Of a stretch of DNA of 64,000 bases, positions 1-11,632 are shown piece after piece (the stretch's first letter is position 1; each line of letters opens with the position of its first letter). Source of the DNA: Aphis gossypii. Taxonomy: Eukaryota > Arthropoda > Insecta > Hemiptera > Aphididae. The translations under genes were made by a program, and so were the position numbers. The stretch spans positions 63,589,260 through 63,653,259 of the forward strand of contig NC_065530.1 in NCBI RefSeq assembly GCF_020184175.1. Direction: 5' to 3'. The notes beneath the pieces were generated by a model that was not told where the DNA came from, did no database searches, and saw nothing but the letters and a program-made list of their open reading frames with translations.

Positions 1-2629
1 CTAATAGTCAAATAATAATAGTTCTAAATAATATTTAGACCTTATCTCTGTACGTAGGTATAACAACTTTGTTGGCGTAGCTCCTAAGATTAGAGTGTGA
101 ACAAGGAAATAACAACTATTTGGTAATCAGAGAGTTATCCTTCCATCGATGGACGATGACAAAAACTAGACAAACTAATATACCTATTACCTACAAAAAT
201 ATTAATACAAAGTTAAAACAAAAATTAAGAATATTACATAAACAATTTTACAATATATTCAAGGTAAGAACGAAAATATAAAGAAGATCCGGGTTACTGT
301 CTACATAAATATTGGAGATCAAATAAAGTATTAAAAAAATTAGAAAAATACTAGTACCTAATATAAGTAAATCAAAAAATATCTTTAGAAATAATAGTCA
401 ATTAGTCTGAAACTAACATATAATGTATTTGCTCAGAATAATATCTTATAATATGCAATGATTTATTATTTTATTTAAATTTAATAAACTCATTGTAATA
501 GCCTATTGAAATCTACTATACAGTAGGTATAACGACTTCTCTGGTTTTTAAAAATATACATATAATTACAAATTGTTTGTAAAGTTTAAAGTATTATGAA
601 AATAATATTTTGTGAAAGGTCAAATTAAATAGAAAAAATTAAACTATTATTACAATGATAATTGAATTACATATTTTGATGAAGTTTGATTTTAAACATT
701 GTTAATAAATATACCTATATAATAATTAATTTGAATTAACGTTTAAAAACAATTTAAAAATCACATAATGTTATTTAATAACATTGAGTATATATTTATT
801 ATACTATCTTATGGAATGGTATTAGTTAGAAATCAAACTAAAAATTATTTTTACAAAGTTCATGCATAGAGTATGCATTAATATTATAATAAATTGTTTG
901 ATGATAACATCAATAAGTTTTGTGGAGTGATTTGTATTATATATCTGTGGTATTATTAAAAATAGTTTTCAAATTTTCGTGTTTTTAAGAATAACGAGTT
1001 TTGTGTAAATTTTCTGATTTTAACCCGATTATTTTTAAAAATATGGGCATATTTCTACTTTTGGTAAAGCACAAGTACAATTAGTTTACTACCAGGTGGT
1101 AGACACCGGTGCACACTCTTGATATTGAAGACGGAAATATTTTTAATATTCTAAATAACGATGACAAACATAAAAATAAAAAAACACACGTCATTGAAAA
1201 ACCAAGACATTCATTAACTAGCTCATTAAATAGAAAAATAGTTAGCAGGCGCCTCTTTTTGTAGCTCAAAATCTAAATTGGACAAAAACTTTGTAATATG
1301 ATTTGGTTTATGAGAATTATTGCAAATACGATCATTTTCAGCGTTAAAAGTATAATATATAGTTCGATAAGAATAGATTTACAGTAGGTATCATTATTAC
1401 AGCTACTCCTAAACGTTAGATTTATTCTCCAATCTCAAATGTCAAAGCGAGATACGCTTAAATTGGATACTTATAAACCTATTAACTATTAAGGTACATA
1501 CAAGAGGTGTGCATTATTAATACTACTCAATTACTCAACTTGATGTCGTTTGACACAGGAAATAAAATAATGACACTTACAAATTAGTAATTACAATATT
1601 TACAATATCAATGTGTAAACGAGAGGTTGTTTTAAATAAATATGAGCTCTTATTTTAATATATTAAATTCACGTTAGTGTGTTACTTTATTAAATTATAT
1701 AGGTTAGTTCTGTACTTAAATAAACAATGATATAACCAATGAAAATTGTTAACTAACGTAATCTACTTTTTTTTTTTAACTATATACAATTACATATTCA
1801 CGCCTGTATCATTTGAGCGGAGCTCCATTTTTGAAGTTGAAATATTACATTTTATATTTTAATAGACAATACAATAATATTTATTTTAATTTTTAACTAA
1901 AACTGATATTATATTGTTATTAATCTAGGATTTAAATAGTTTTTACTATAATCTCTTTCTTTTTTTGGGTGTATCAAAATATGTGTTATAAAGGTATAGT
2001 CAGCGATATTAAACATTTAATTGCTAAATCAAATTTACTTACATAAACATCTATATATTAATTTAATTGAAAAAATATACTAACTTATTATTCAATGTAA
2101 TTTAACTGTTTATATAAAAAATAGAACAGTAAATAAATACACATTTAAAAAAGGTCCTTCTTTACTGAAATCTCTCGTACTCATAAAAATTCCAAAAATT
2201 ACCTATCATTAATAATATTAATAGATTAAAATTGTTTTTTACATTAGCCGCAGGGATCTTCATTTGTGTGGAATAAGACATGCATACTTGTATTATTATA
2301 CAAAACATGTATGTATTTGTACTTACAATAATCTGTAAATAATCAAACATTTTGATTGGTAACTATTATACTATAGGTACTATACTATACTATTATACTA
2401 TACTGGTAACTATATTACATTGGTAACTTTACTAGTGCATAGCACGTGAGCGAGTTCTACTCATGAATGATCATTAGTACGTGGACATATATGATCAAGA
2501 CTCGCAAGTACCTACTTGTAGATTTTGATTGGTTTTATGATGCTTTTTTTTTACTTTAAATAAATATTCCAAACTACATAATCACTACTCCTATACATCT
2601 CAATAATCAGGCCATTGAAATCCTTCGCC
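1..2629. other. AT-rich noncoding stretch
   Basis: No gene is visible. The sequence is strongly AT-rich with scattered runs of A and T and many short ATAATATTA-type palindromes. The only long open frames (about 62 codons each, at 1081-1269 and 2162-2350, minus strand) are Cys/Phe/Leu-rich low-complexity translations of AT-rich DNA and show no motif. A small cluster of nested TATACTA units lies near 2370-2405. No terminal inverted repeat or splice arrangement was noticed. Confidence 0.7.
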
Positions 2630-2962
2630 TATCCAACATGGGCCGCTGCTTCACCCATTAAAATAAACAGGATCTAAATTCTTAAAAATAAATTTCTAAG
2701 GATACGCCTTAAAGCCATGTGATTCGTTAGAAATTGTCAAATCCACAATGATACATGATCATTAATACAATATAGATATTAAAATACAATTCAGAAACTT
2801 TCATGTCAAGCTAAAAGACTTGGACGGAGACCAGCATTACAACATAGGAAAACAAAACACTCAATAAACGTCTGCGGCCTCGACTTCTTCAAGACACTCT
2901 TAACGGATACTGAAGATATTGCCAGAAAATCACTATTATAATACACTTATTATACTATTAGG
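2630..2962 (+). pseudogene. Jockey-type non-LTR retrotransposon RT tail, degenerate
   Basis: A single plus-strand frame starting at 2630 reads like the C-terminal part of a Jockey-superfamily reverse transcriptase ORF2, interrupted by about five in-frame stops (TAA/TGA). Recognisable blocks in order are WAAASPIKINRI, then ILKNKFLRI, then FVRNCQIHND, then a basic tail KRLGRRPALQHR. In intact relatives the same order is a LWG.A..SNI segment, an alpha-helical QNK.LR.I segment, then PWYVRN..LH.DL. The frame survives for about 240 bases without an obvious frameshift, so decay was mainly by substitution. The flanks are AT-rich and no target-site duplication was identified. This is the 3' end of a 5'-truncated insertion. 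The assignment to Jockey rather than another RT clade is from motif recall. Confidence 0.65.
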
Positions 2963-3290
2963 TACTATAATTTATCAATTGTATCATATATTTTTCTATG
3001 CTTCTGTTAATATATATTTATACTATCACTCACTAACAATTCCTGTCTCTAATATAATTTGATTTGTTTTAAAAAAATTACGGCTGTAAATACTTGTAAT
3101 AGAACCAGCCACCAGATGTGCAAAAACATTTTAAAATTATAAAAATAATAATAAAAAAAATTACGTACTACAACAGAAAACTTTATTAGATCTTCAAAAA
3201 TAAGGGTAGTTTTTGATAGAAAATATTATTTAGATGGTATTTTGAATCATATGTAGAAAATGCCAGTGTTTTTTTTTTTGTTAAAGGATA
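2963..3290. other. AT-rich spacer, no gene seen
   Basis: Spacer between the reverse-transcriptase relic and the fold-back element. It may hold the decayed 3' UTR of the retrotransposon: an A-rich tract is present near 3136-3165. Nothing else is supported. Confidence 0.5.
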
Positions 3291-3292
3291 TT

Positions 3293-3670
3293 GTTCTACC
3301 CGCATGAGTCTCTATCTTACAATACGCTCAGCAGTTTCAACTTTATGTTTTTAGCTTAAATATAAGAGTGAATTGGCTTATTACAAAACTTGAAGAACAT
3401 TATTTTAGCTCTATTGTTGGATTTTTACGATACTTAAGATTTTAGGCAAGTTATGAGTACTCGTATATAAAATATTAATACTTAAAATTGCTCATAACTT
3501 AGTCTAAAATTAAAATGTTTTTAAAAAAACCCCGCTATATCATGGCGATAATGTTCTTATATTTTTATTATAATAAGTCAATACACTAATATTAAAGCCA
3601 CAGTAACGCAAAATTTTGAACTGCTGAAGGTTTATTTTAATATGTTATGCGTTAGTCAGGTGTAGACTAC
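3293..3670. mobile_element. Fold-back / long inverted-repeat miniature element
   Basis: The left half (about 3293-3470) and the right half (about 3485-3668) are imperfect reverse complements of each other. The best-conserved inner blocks are TTTTAGGCAAGTTATGAG (near 3450) against CTCATAACTTAGTCTAAAAT (3489-3508). Further out, AACTGCTGA at about 3630 pairs with TCAGCAGTT at about 3330, and AATAAG.CAAT.CACT blocks pair around 3380 and 3580. The outer ends are GTTCTACCCGCATGAGTCT on the left and a related AGTCAGGTGTAGAC on the right. There is no coding capacity. The structure fits a nonautonomous DNA transposon of fold-back or MITE type. Superfamily is not assignable by eye. Confidence 0.55.
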
Positions 3671-5168
3671 ACATGCGGATACGACGTCCTTATAATATAT
3701 ACGAATTGGTAAAAACAAAAAGCAGTGGGAAAACGAATTTATGTATAACACCAGTATTTTTAACTGAATCGATTTTGTTATTTTTTTTGTTGTGCAGAAA
3801 AGTACAATCGTAGAGACAATTTTAAGATAAGAATTTTAAAAACATGATATAAATTTCAAAACATTTTGATTCTTTAAGCTATTATAACTTTTATTTGTAA
3901 TTTTTTTTTACTTTTTTTAGGTAAATATTTTGAATTTATGTTGATTTTATTAGTCTTATTTCTCAGTTAAAAAGCTTGAATATTTTATTCATTTTTCATT
4001 AGTTGTTCTCACAGCAGTTAAAAAATATGAAAATAAATGGTTACGGTTTTTATGTGTTCTACGGTAAACTGCGATATATCTGCGGCAACTTTACGAATGC
4101 TATATGATGTGATATACAATTTTATTATGTTTATATTATTAAGTATACTAATTTTGTCAATGTTATTCACAGAAAGTTAAAAAAAAATATTGTAATATAC
4201 TGATATCCAGTAAAAATGATTGAATACCATGTGCCAAGTACAATGTTGATTTAAACTTCTCAACTTTATACTTTCTTCAAATTCCATAAACATTAATTAG
4301 TGATTTTATAATATTCATAGTAAATTTGATTATAAGTGTTCGTTATATCACCTAGGAAGACGCTTTGGAGTTGTTTCACAAATAATAATCGTAAAATGTT
4401 TACGATTTTCAACTTAAAAAGCCTCCACACACTTTATACGTATAATATACAGTATACATATATATCGCAGGTGGAAAACTATTAACCGCATATGGATAAA
4501 GCATTTGTCGAGTCGACGGTATAGGCTAAATACAGTATAATAGTTATTTTGTTTTTAAGTGTTTAAAATTTAAATATTGATAAAATTGTAAACTTATTAA
4601 CTGTAAAATGACATTTATATAACTTGACGATTTCGATGTATTTAATTGTTGAACTGTCATAGTTTTTTACAATAACCTAACCCAATAATAATAATAATAA
4701 TAAAAAAATGTATTGTTTTTTTTCTATATCTATATGTCTATAGATTGTACTACTGTATGTTCGAATATAGCTTAAATGCTTAATATAATCATATGTAGCA
4801 TCTAGCAACTAATTTAATTTTTATTACATAAGTAACTACGATAAATACATAACGGTATTTAAAACAAGCCTCACGTTAAAAAAAAATAATAGCAACTGAT
4901 TTTATTATAAGGTTGTTTTATTAATTATATCATCCTACATTAATATTTTTGTTATTTCGTTATTATTGATCAAAGAAGTAATTTTAAGATGAATAAATAC
5001 CTACTATAATTTTAGAATTATTGTTAAAAGTTTTGCTCGCTCATTCAGACTATCTTTTTTAATATTATACTACTCTACTTCCTACACAAAACATCGATTT
5101 ATTTTCGCCTTTGGCTTTGAATTTATTAAGAAAAATATAATTAATGTAACTTGGTAGGTATTCAATTT

Positions 5169-5204
5169 AAACTTTTTATTTCATTGAAACTTTTTATTTC
5201 ATTG
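5169..5204 (+). repeat. 18-bp perfect tandem duplication
   Basis: The unit AAACTTTTTATTTCATTG occurs twice head to tail with no mismatch, which suggests a recent replication slippage event. Confidence 0.9.
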
Positions 5205-7080
5205 TTACAGTTGAAATTCTCTTAATTCTATTTCTATGTAGGTATATATAATATGTTAGTGTATATCCAATATAATTAAAGTATACAATATTATTGTATA
5301 TTATACATAAAATTATGCATAATAATAAAGGCCATATTAAAAGCTATGTTTATTTAATATGTGCATATTTATAAATTTATTAATAATTTTGGAATTTGAC
5401 ACCAACTGGTTAATATTTACAGGGAATTGTTTCGATATTCTATAGAATTCGAAAATTTGTAAACCATTTTATAAGGCACCGTAATATACGAATATTTTTA
5501 TATATAATAATATGAGTATATGCACTATGCGTGTTCTTATTATTTCAATAATGATTTTCTGTCGTCCAAACAATTTTTTTTTATCTACACTATTGGTCAA
5601 TGATCTCATATGTGCGTGTGCGTGTGCGATATGATCCCATAAAATGTTGAAGGCCATTTAATGGTGTTCCAGCACTACTAACTTAAAAAAAAAATTTAAT
5701 TACAATAATTATAATAAAGCTGATAAAAAAAAACCGATAAAATTGAAAAAAACATTATTTGGCAATCACTGTAACATTGTAATAACTAATAAGTGTACAA
5801 AATTATAATTTTAAATGATTTATGAGTTATGAAGAACAAAAATATTATATAGTTTAACATTTTTATATTGTACTATGTTATACAAATATTAAATATATAA
5901 TGATTATAATATCGCAGCCTTATTCTAGTGGCTATAATTATATTAGCATATAACCTAAATATATAACTGGTAACAAAAAAAAAAGGTGATTTTTAATATA
6001 GCATAGAATGATGTGACAATTAGGTATGCGTTTGAATTTTAAAAGATTATAATTTATAATAGAATTATTATACGGTTTATGATAATGTCGATGTATTCGA
6101 GGGACGAATTCTTGACCTAATCAATGATTTTTCGGCGTGCGCCTGTTTTGCCTGCCATTTATTTGATTTTTATTGGTGCACATATTTTTTCTACATGACG
6201 ACGTGCAGTGTATTATAATGATAATGAATAATGATCAACATCGATCGAATTCACTCGCAGACCTAGAACCTACCTATATAATATAGATGATGTTTCTAGA
6301 GGTCGAAATAGTTAGCCGAAACTGGTCTCGAAAACGACGATGATAGCGTAATATATATATATATATATGCTTAACACCAATCGCTAAATAGTGTTTTTTT
6401 TTTTTTTAATATAGAATAGATTTAAAATATATTTTAAGCATTTAGTAACTGCCGATTCTTATAAGTGACCGACGGGATGCGATATAATATTATGCCAATA
6501 GTTGTTTATTTTTTTTTTATACATTTCAATTATAATACGATAATGTACAAACATGCATTTAAATTTTATTTATATTCGTTCTACTTATTTGAAAAAAAAA
6601 TATATATATTTTAGTTCAAGGTCTACATGAATTATGGTATTTTTGTTTTCACTGCTATTCCGTTTATTTTTGAAAGATAATGGGTATACTACGTTACATT
6701 ATGTATTCAATGAAAAAATGCATCAATCTACGAATAATATTAATTATACTATCATTTAAAGATAATTAGTCTATTTCAATAAATTACTGTGAAAAATAAT
6801 CAATGCATTGGATGCCTAATACACAATATATGCGTAACGCAGAATACGTTTTTATTATATTATTGTTTTTATTATTTTTCTCTGTTATTTATGTTTTTTA
6901 TTTGATTATAATACATAAAAATATTATTGGTGGACAAATAAAGTTTGTTTTTCAGTTCTATGTCAAATGATGATACTCTGAATAAACATTTTATTTATAC
7001 TGTTATAATTATAAATGAATAATATAAATTATAATTAACACGGGCTTCAAGTATAGTATTGAAATTTTTAAAATACTATT

Positions 7081-7099
7081 AAAAAAAAAAAAAAAAAAA
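7081..7099 (+). repeat. Poly(A) run of 19
   Basis: An uninterrupted 19-base adenine run. It could be the tail of an old retroposed insertion, but no insertion body was recognised upstream. Confidence 0.85.
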
Positions 7100-8209
7100 T
7101 AAATCAAAACAATGATACACAAATATGAATATGCGGTACAATTTAAATAAAAAAAATATATAGGTACGCAGACAAGTATTTTAAAATACAGTTTTACAAT
7201 ATAGAAAATTGAAGTCGTAAAAACATCAATTTTAATTTAAAAACAGTTTTGGTTTCAGAAAACCTTTAGTAGGATTTAGTGGATTGCGTCTAAACCTTTT
7301 GCACTAACGCAAACTAGGTCATTCCAACATGTACGACTTACGTTTAAAAAAACACAACTTGTTGCTGTTCTATATAATAACGACCTTCTTTTAATAATTT
7401 TTCCTCTTCAATAATTATGTCAAAAGCAAAAAAAAAAAAAATACATAAAAACCGAATGAAAAAATATATTAAAAGTATAATTTTAATCAAGGTGAATGGT
7501 GATAAATACATCCTGATAAAATAATAACATTAAAATATTTAACGTAAATAATCATATGAATAAAAACCGAATAAAAATGAGTGTACCTAAGTATATTATA
7601 AATCGTAAATAATTTTTTTTTTTTATATAATTTTCAGGCTTTAATTTTCCGTGTTTAATAATGACAAATATATCTATATTATAATAAATTATACATTATA
7701 TTATATATTATATAAGTGTATGTCTGGTACGACAGATGAGACGATGCTTATTGCTTACGCAGAAATATTCATTAAAAATAATCAACAAAAAAATATTATA
7801 GTGATTTGACAACGATTAATTTAAAACGCATTTCGTAAATTTAAATTGTGTGGCTTGACTATAGGTTATTTTCACTTACGTTTACCGACAAAATGATTAT
7901 AACTGAATACCTATAACGCACAATTCATTAAATATTATGGCCTTCGGAAAAAAATAAACATCTCTACAATTACTAGTAAACAAGTTAATTTATAATATAA
8001 TATATAGAATACAAGTTACTTAGTTACATTGTATTGTTTCAAGACACATTATGTTTTTCAATCAAGACACGTAAATCTGCGAACCGCTAAAAACTATTAG
8101 GTTACAAGTTTACAATTACATTATAGTTTTTTTACTATCTATTTTATTATTTATTATCATTATTATATATTTTATTTGATATTATACCTATTAGTAAATA
8201 CAGGGTGAT

Positions 8210-9260
8210 TCATCAAGTTCGCTCACCTACCCCTTCCCATCATAAGAAAAAAAATAATGATTCAATGAATTATTTATTGTTTATTTCAATTTTTATTTTT
8301 TTTTTTGTTTATGTTATTTTACTAGACAAAATAAGTCATTTACTTTATACTTTATGTAAGATCATTTAAACGATTTAAGGACTAAAATGAATAATTACTA
8401 ATAATCCATATACATTTACAACTTAAAAACTACTCAATATAATTTAGATGCATTACAATTTTCTAAAAATCATTTTATTTATAAATCAAAGTAAAAAATT
8501 GTTATTTTAATTTTAAAAAAGTAGGAAACTCTCTGCAACGTAGTAAGTGTCAAAAGCACCTTAGTAGAATAGAAAAAAATATAATGGATGCGTTAAATTT
8601 GAATTCAATGATACATCGTTGTACACGAAAAACCATTTTCTACTAAGGTGATCTGTCAGTCTATATTTTATAGTTCGTGATATAAATAGGTAATACTACC
8701 TTCAAATTTATTCAAATAATTTAGAAATTTCATTGAGAATAGAGAACGATAATTACAGTGGAATTCTTTACTTTTGATACCTCCATTCCGACTAGGTACG
8801 CACACTATAAAAAATATACCAACTAGATTCATTTTCATACTAGAAAAAATATTAGCATATGCGTTTTTATTATTCCTCTGCTGAGTGAATATTTTATCGA
8901 ATAACAATCATTATTTTAAAGTCTATTAAAAAATATTTTGATTTTTTTTTTTTAACATAATTTTCAACAAATAAAACAAAGTTTTAATATATTTTTTTTA
9001 AGTTTTTTACTTTTTTAAATGACAATATACTTTATAAATTTAATATTCAGGAGCAGAATATTTTCTGTGTATTTTGGAACATACAAATCAAAATTCAACG
9101 AATAGCTTATGAGTTATTAGTATTTAAAGCTTAGGTAGGCAAAATAGTAAACCAACATTACGTGGGGTAGCCTCGTACCACTCTACTCAGTTCACTTAGA
9201 AACTTTAAATACCTACTTATAACTCATAAATTACTCGTCGAAATTCGATTATTAACTAAA
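8210..9260 (+). mobile_element. Composite DNA-transposon remnant with CAGGGTG end
   Basis: The left end reads ACAGGGTGATTCATCAAG at about 8211, a terminal phrase I associate with nonautonomous DNA elements in aphids. The 3' part (about 8960-9135) aligns with the reverse complement of 60,000-60,200. The last 180 bases form a hairpin: a left arm (about 9081-9135, containing CTTATGAGTTATTAGTATTTAAAGC) is the imperfect reverse complement of a right arm (about 9200-9252, containing ACTTTAAATACCTACTTATA). The middle (about 8520-8930) is absent from the relative at 60 kb and is probably a nested insertion. It contains a CACCTTAGTAGAAT phrase at 8559 and its near inverse CTACTAAGGTGAT at 8641, 80 bases apart. 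The minus-strand frame at 8668-8907 (79 codons) shows no domain. Confidence 0.5.
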
Positions 9261-10035
9261 TAGTAAATACAGTTTTCCCGCTGCAGGTCACTAAACTTCA
9301 TACGAATTTTAACTAGCCTATATAGGAACCGATAATATAATTTATAATTATATCAACAATTATTTCATAATGTTGAAGGAAATCCAAAAATGTGATTAAG
9401 TCAGGTTATGTGTTAGTTAATTGTTTATTATATTAGGAAACCAGAATAAGTATATCATGTTGATCAATTATAATAATGTTGAACTGTTCATAAAAATATG
9501 GCTCCTATATTGGATTTTAAAAAAATTTTCTTTAAGAGTAACGGATACTAGGCTATACTTTATATAAATAAGCATTACCACAGCTATCTAATGTAGATAA
9601 TATACCAAGTGGCAATTTGACAAAATTTAAATAGACTTCCTCCACCCTTTTACTGCATACATATTCCGGCAGTGCTAATGAACTCTTCTTTTTTCAATTC
9701 AGTCACTATTCACAATTTTTTTATCCCTCTGTTTTTTTTTATCCATGTATCAAACGCTTGTATAATATTTCGATTTTTGATTTATCTGTTCATTGTTCTA
9801 TATACATACGTGTGACAACATCGCTCAAAAAATAACCAATTTTGCTGACTATAATAGTGTCTCCGAATTTCGATATTTTTTTACAACAATATAATAATAT
9901 AGACTATAGTACACGCATTATTGTATAATATTGCGTATCATTATTGGTGTCCGGGTAGGATTAGAAAACATACGTCATAATATTAGCGTCTGAATTAAGT
10001 ATATAATTGCAAGAGACGCACTTCTGACGGCATCA

Positions 10036-10087
10036 AATATTTTCAAGGTGTTGCAAAACGATACTTCTGCAACACCTTGAAAATATT
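10036..10087 (+). repeat. Perfect 20-bp hairpin
   Basis: AATATTTTCAAGGTGTTGCA (10,036-10,055) is followed after a 12-base loop by its exact reverse complement (10,068-10,087). All 20 pairs are canonical, and pairing stops cleanly on both sides. Such a perfect stem is rare in random AT-rich sequence because the arm contains a mixed-base core (CAAGGTGTTGC). It may be a young fold-back event or a small transcribed hairpin. The stem is shorter than a normal animal pre-miRNA. Confidence 0.9.
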
Positions 10088-11344
10088 CAAATAAGTATTG
10101 TTCATGTTTAAAGTTTAAATATTTTATCAAATCAGTCATTTGTTATCGAGTTCATTTTTATAAACGATAGCGCACGTGTACCAAACCATTGATTATAATT
10201 TATAAAATATAGCTGCAGTGAAGAATTTAAAATGGGGGTCAGGATATATCATTGTCATTTGGGTGTTTCGAAATCATTTTGATTTAACTCATATATTTTT
10301 ATAATAAATTTTTTTTTGTGATCATAAGCATTCGATGTATACCTATATAGGTTTATTTGAGGAAAAAATTGCTATGCCAAAAATTTAAACAAAATTACAA
10401 TACTATTTCATAACATTTTGCAGATAAACTTACACTTAAACGGTGTTGGGTATACATTGTACTTATATTTGTATGGTTTTCATTTTTATTTATTCCTATA
10501 CGTTTTCAATTTAGCGTTTCAAATAGGTATTTATGTACTTACATAATATATTTTATTATATTAATTACATATTACATATTTTACATCTTGTAAACACGTG
10601 TTTGGCGCTTTTTGACACGGATTACATAATAATAATAAATTATGCTTCGTAAAATGTATGTATTATAAGTTACATTAAAGCACAAACATAATAATAAATA
10701 ATTCTCGTAAACACGAAATTAAGAAAAAAGTGTTCTAAGTATTGATTGTGGAGCAATATAGGTATTGCGAGTAATCGATAATTGAGTTTTACTTGCCTAG
10801 GTACTTTTTAGTTTTAGGACTGAAACTATACAAACGAATTCTAGAAAGAATTGATAGCTGGTAATTGGTATCTATACCAATATTGTTTTGTCAGATACAA
10901 ACGGTTTCGTGAGTTTTTTATTGAAACTTCTTCAGGGGCATCCTTATCAAAAATCGAAACTTAACCTTGAAAATGTAGTGTATTATTAATATTACAACAA
11001 TTAACGATCTATACTAGAGTATAGTATTGTAAATCGCAACAGTGTTATGTGTTTTACTGTTTGAATGTATATTGTACAACAACTTGTTAACTCAACTTAA
11101 CCTAACTTAAAATAAATTAACATCGTAGGCACCTATATGAAACGTTTAGTATCGATTGTCTCGACACAAAAATAAAAATCAAGTAAAATATTATAACACA
11201 TCGTAACATTGAATAGCAAAATATTAGTAGATCGTAAGAAATGAAAAAATATTTTTCTATACACATTACACACGTATTGTTATTACACACTACACATTGC
11301 ATATTATTATAATAATTTATAAATTATAATCATTATCAGCTTTA

Positions 11345-11475
11345 ATACTTAATGATGAGGCACTGAGGTGTACGGTAGCGGTGGCACGCGGTAGTGTCAA
11401 TGACTCGAGTAAGGTTTTTCTAGTCGCACGTTGATAAGGTGACCTTGGCTCGAGTGCAGCGGTTGACGCGTTATC
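11345..11475. other. GC-richer patch, function unknown
   Basis: A local island clearly richer in G and C than the surrounding several kilobases, with CGCGG, CTCGAG (twice) and a TGACCTTGG box at 11,440-11,448 (reverse of CCAAGGTCA, an FTZ-F1/ERR-type half-site). No splice or promoter arrangement is convincing. It could be an isolated regulatory element. Confidence 0.35.
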
Positions 11476-11615
11476 ATAATATAATAGTATAATACGTTTG
11501 TGTGTAATAACAGCTATGTACAGACATACATAAACACATATTAATATATACATATATATAACTGTATAGGACAGGAGGTATATAATATGTATTACGATAT
11601 ACCGACGCACGCCAA

Positions 11616-11632
11616 ACACACACACACACACA
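11616..11632 (+). repeat. (CA)n microsatellite
   Basis: About eight perfect CA units followed by interrupted CATACGCACA. Confidence 0.85.

Larger units (their letters stand above)
3671..8205. other. AT-rich noncoding stretch with simple repeats
   Basis: No gene seen. It holds a perfect 18-bp tandem duplication at 5169-5204, an (AAT)n tract at about 4685-4704, a GTGTGC triplet repeat at 5611-5628, a TA repeat at 6350-6368 and a 19-base A run at 7081-7099. The phrase AAAAACCGAAT occurs twice (about 7447 and 7564). A slightly GC-richer patch lies at 6090-6320. The minus-strand open frame 5469-5657 (62 codons) has no motif and spans the GTGTGC repeat. Confidence 0.65.

Noticed and set aside
2821..2830. 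TGGACGGAGA, identical to the first ten bases of miR-184
   Set aside because: It lies in the Jockey-like coding relic, there is no hairpin, and the rest of the miRNA does not match.
5169..5204. Short direct repeats as a CRISPR array
   Set aside because: Only two contiguous units with no spacers, in a eukaryotic context. No CRISPR-like array exists in the window.
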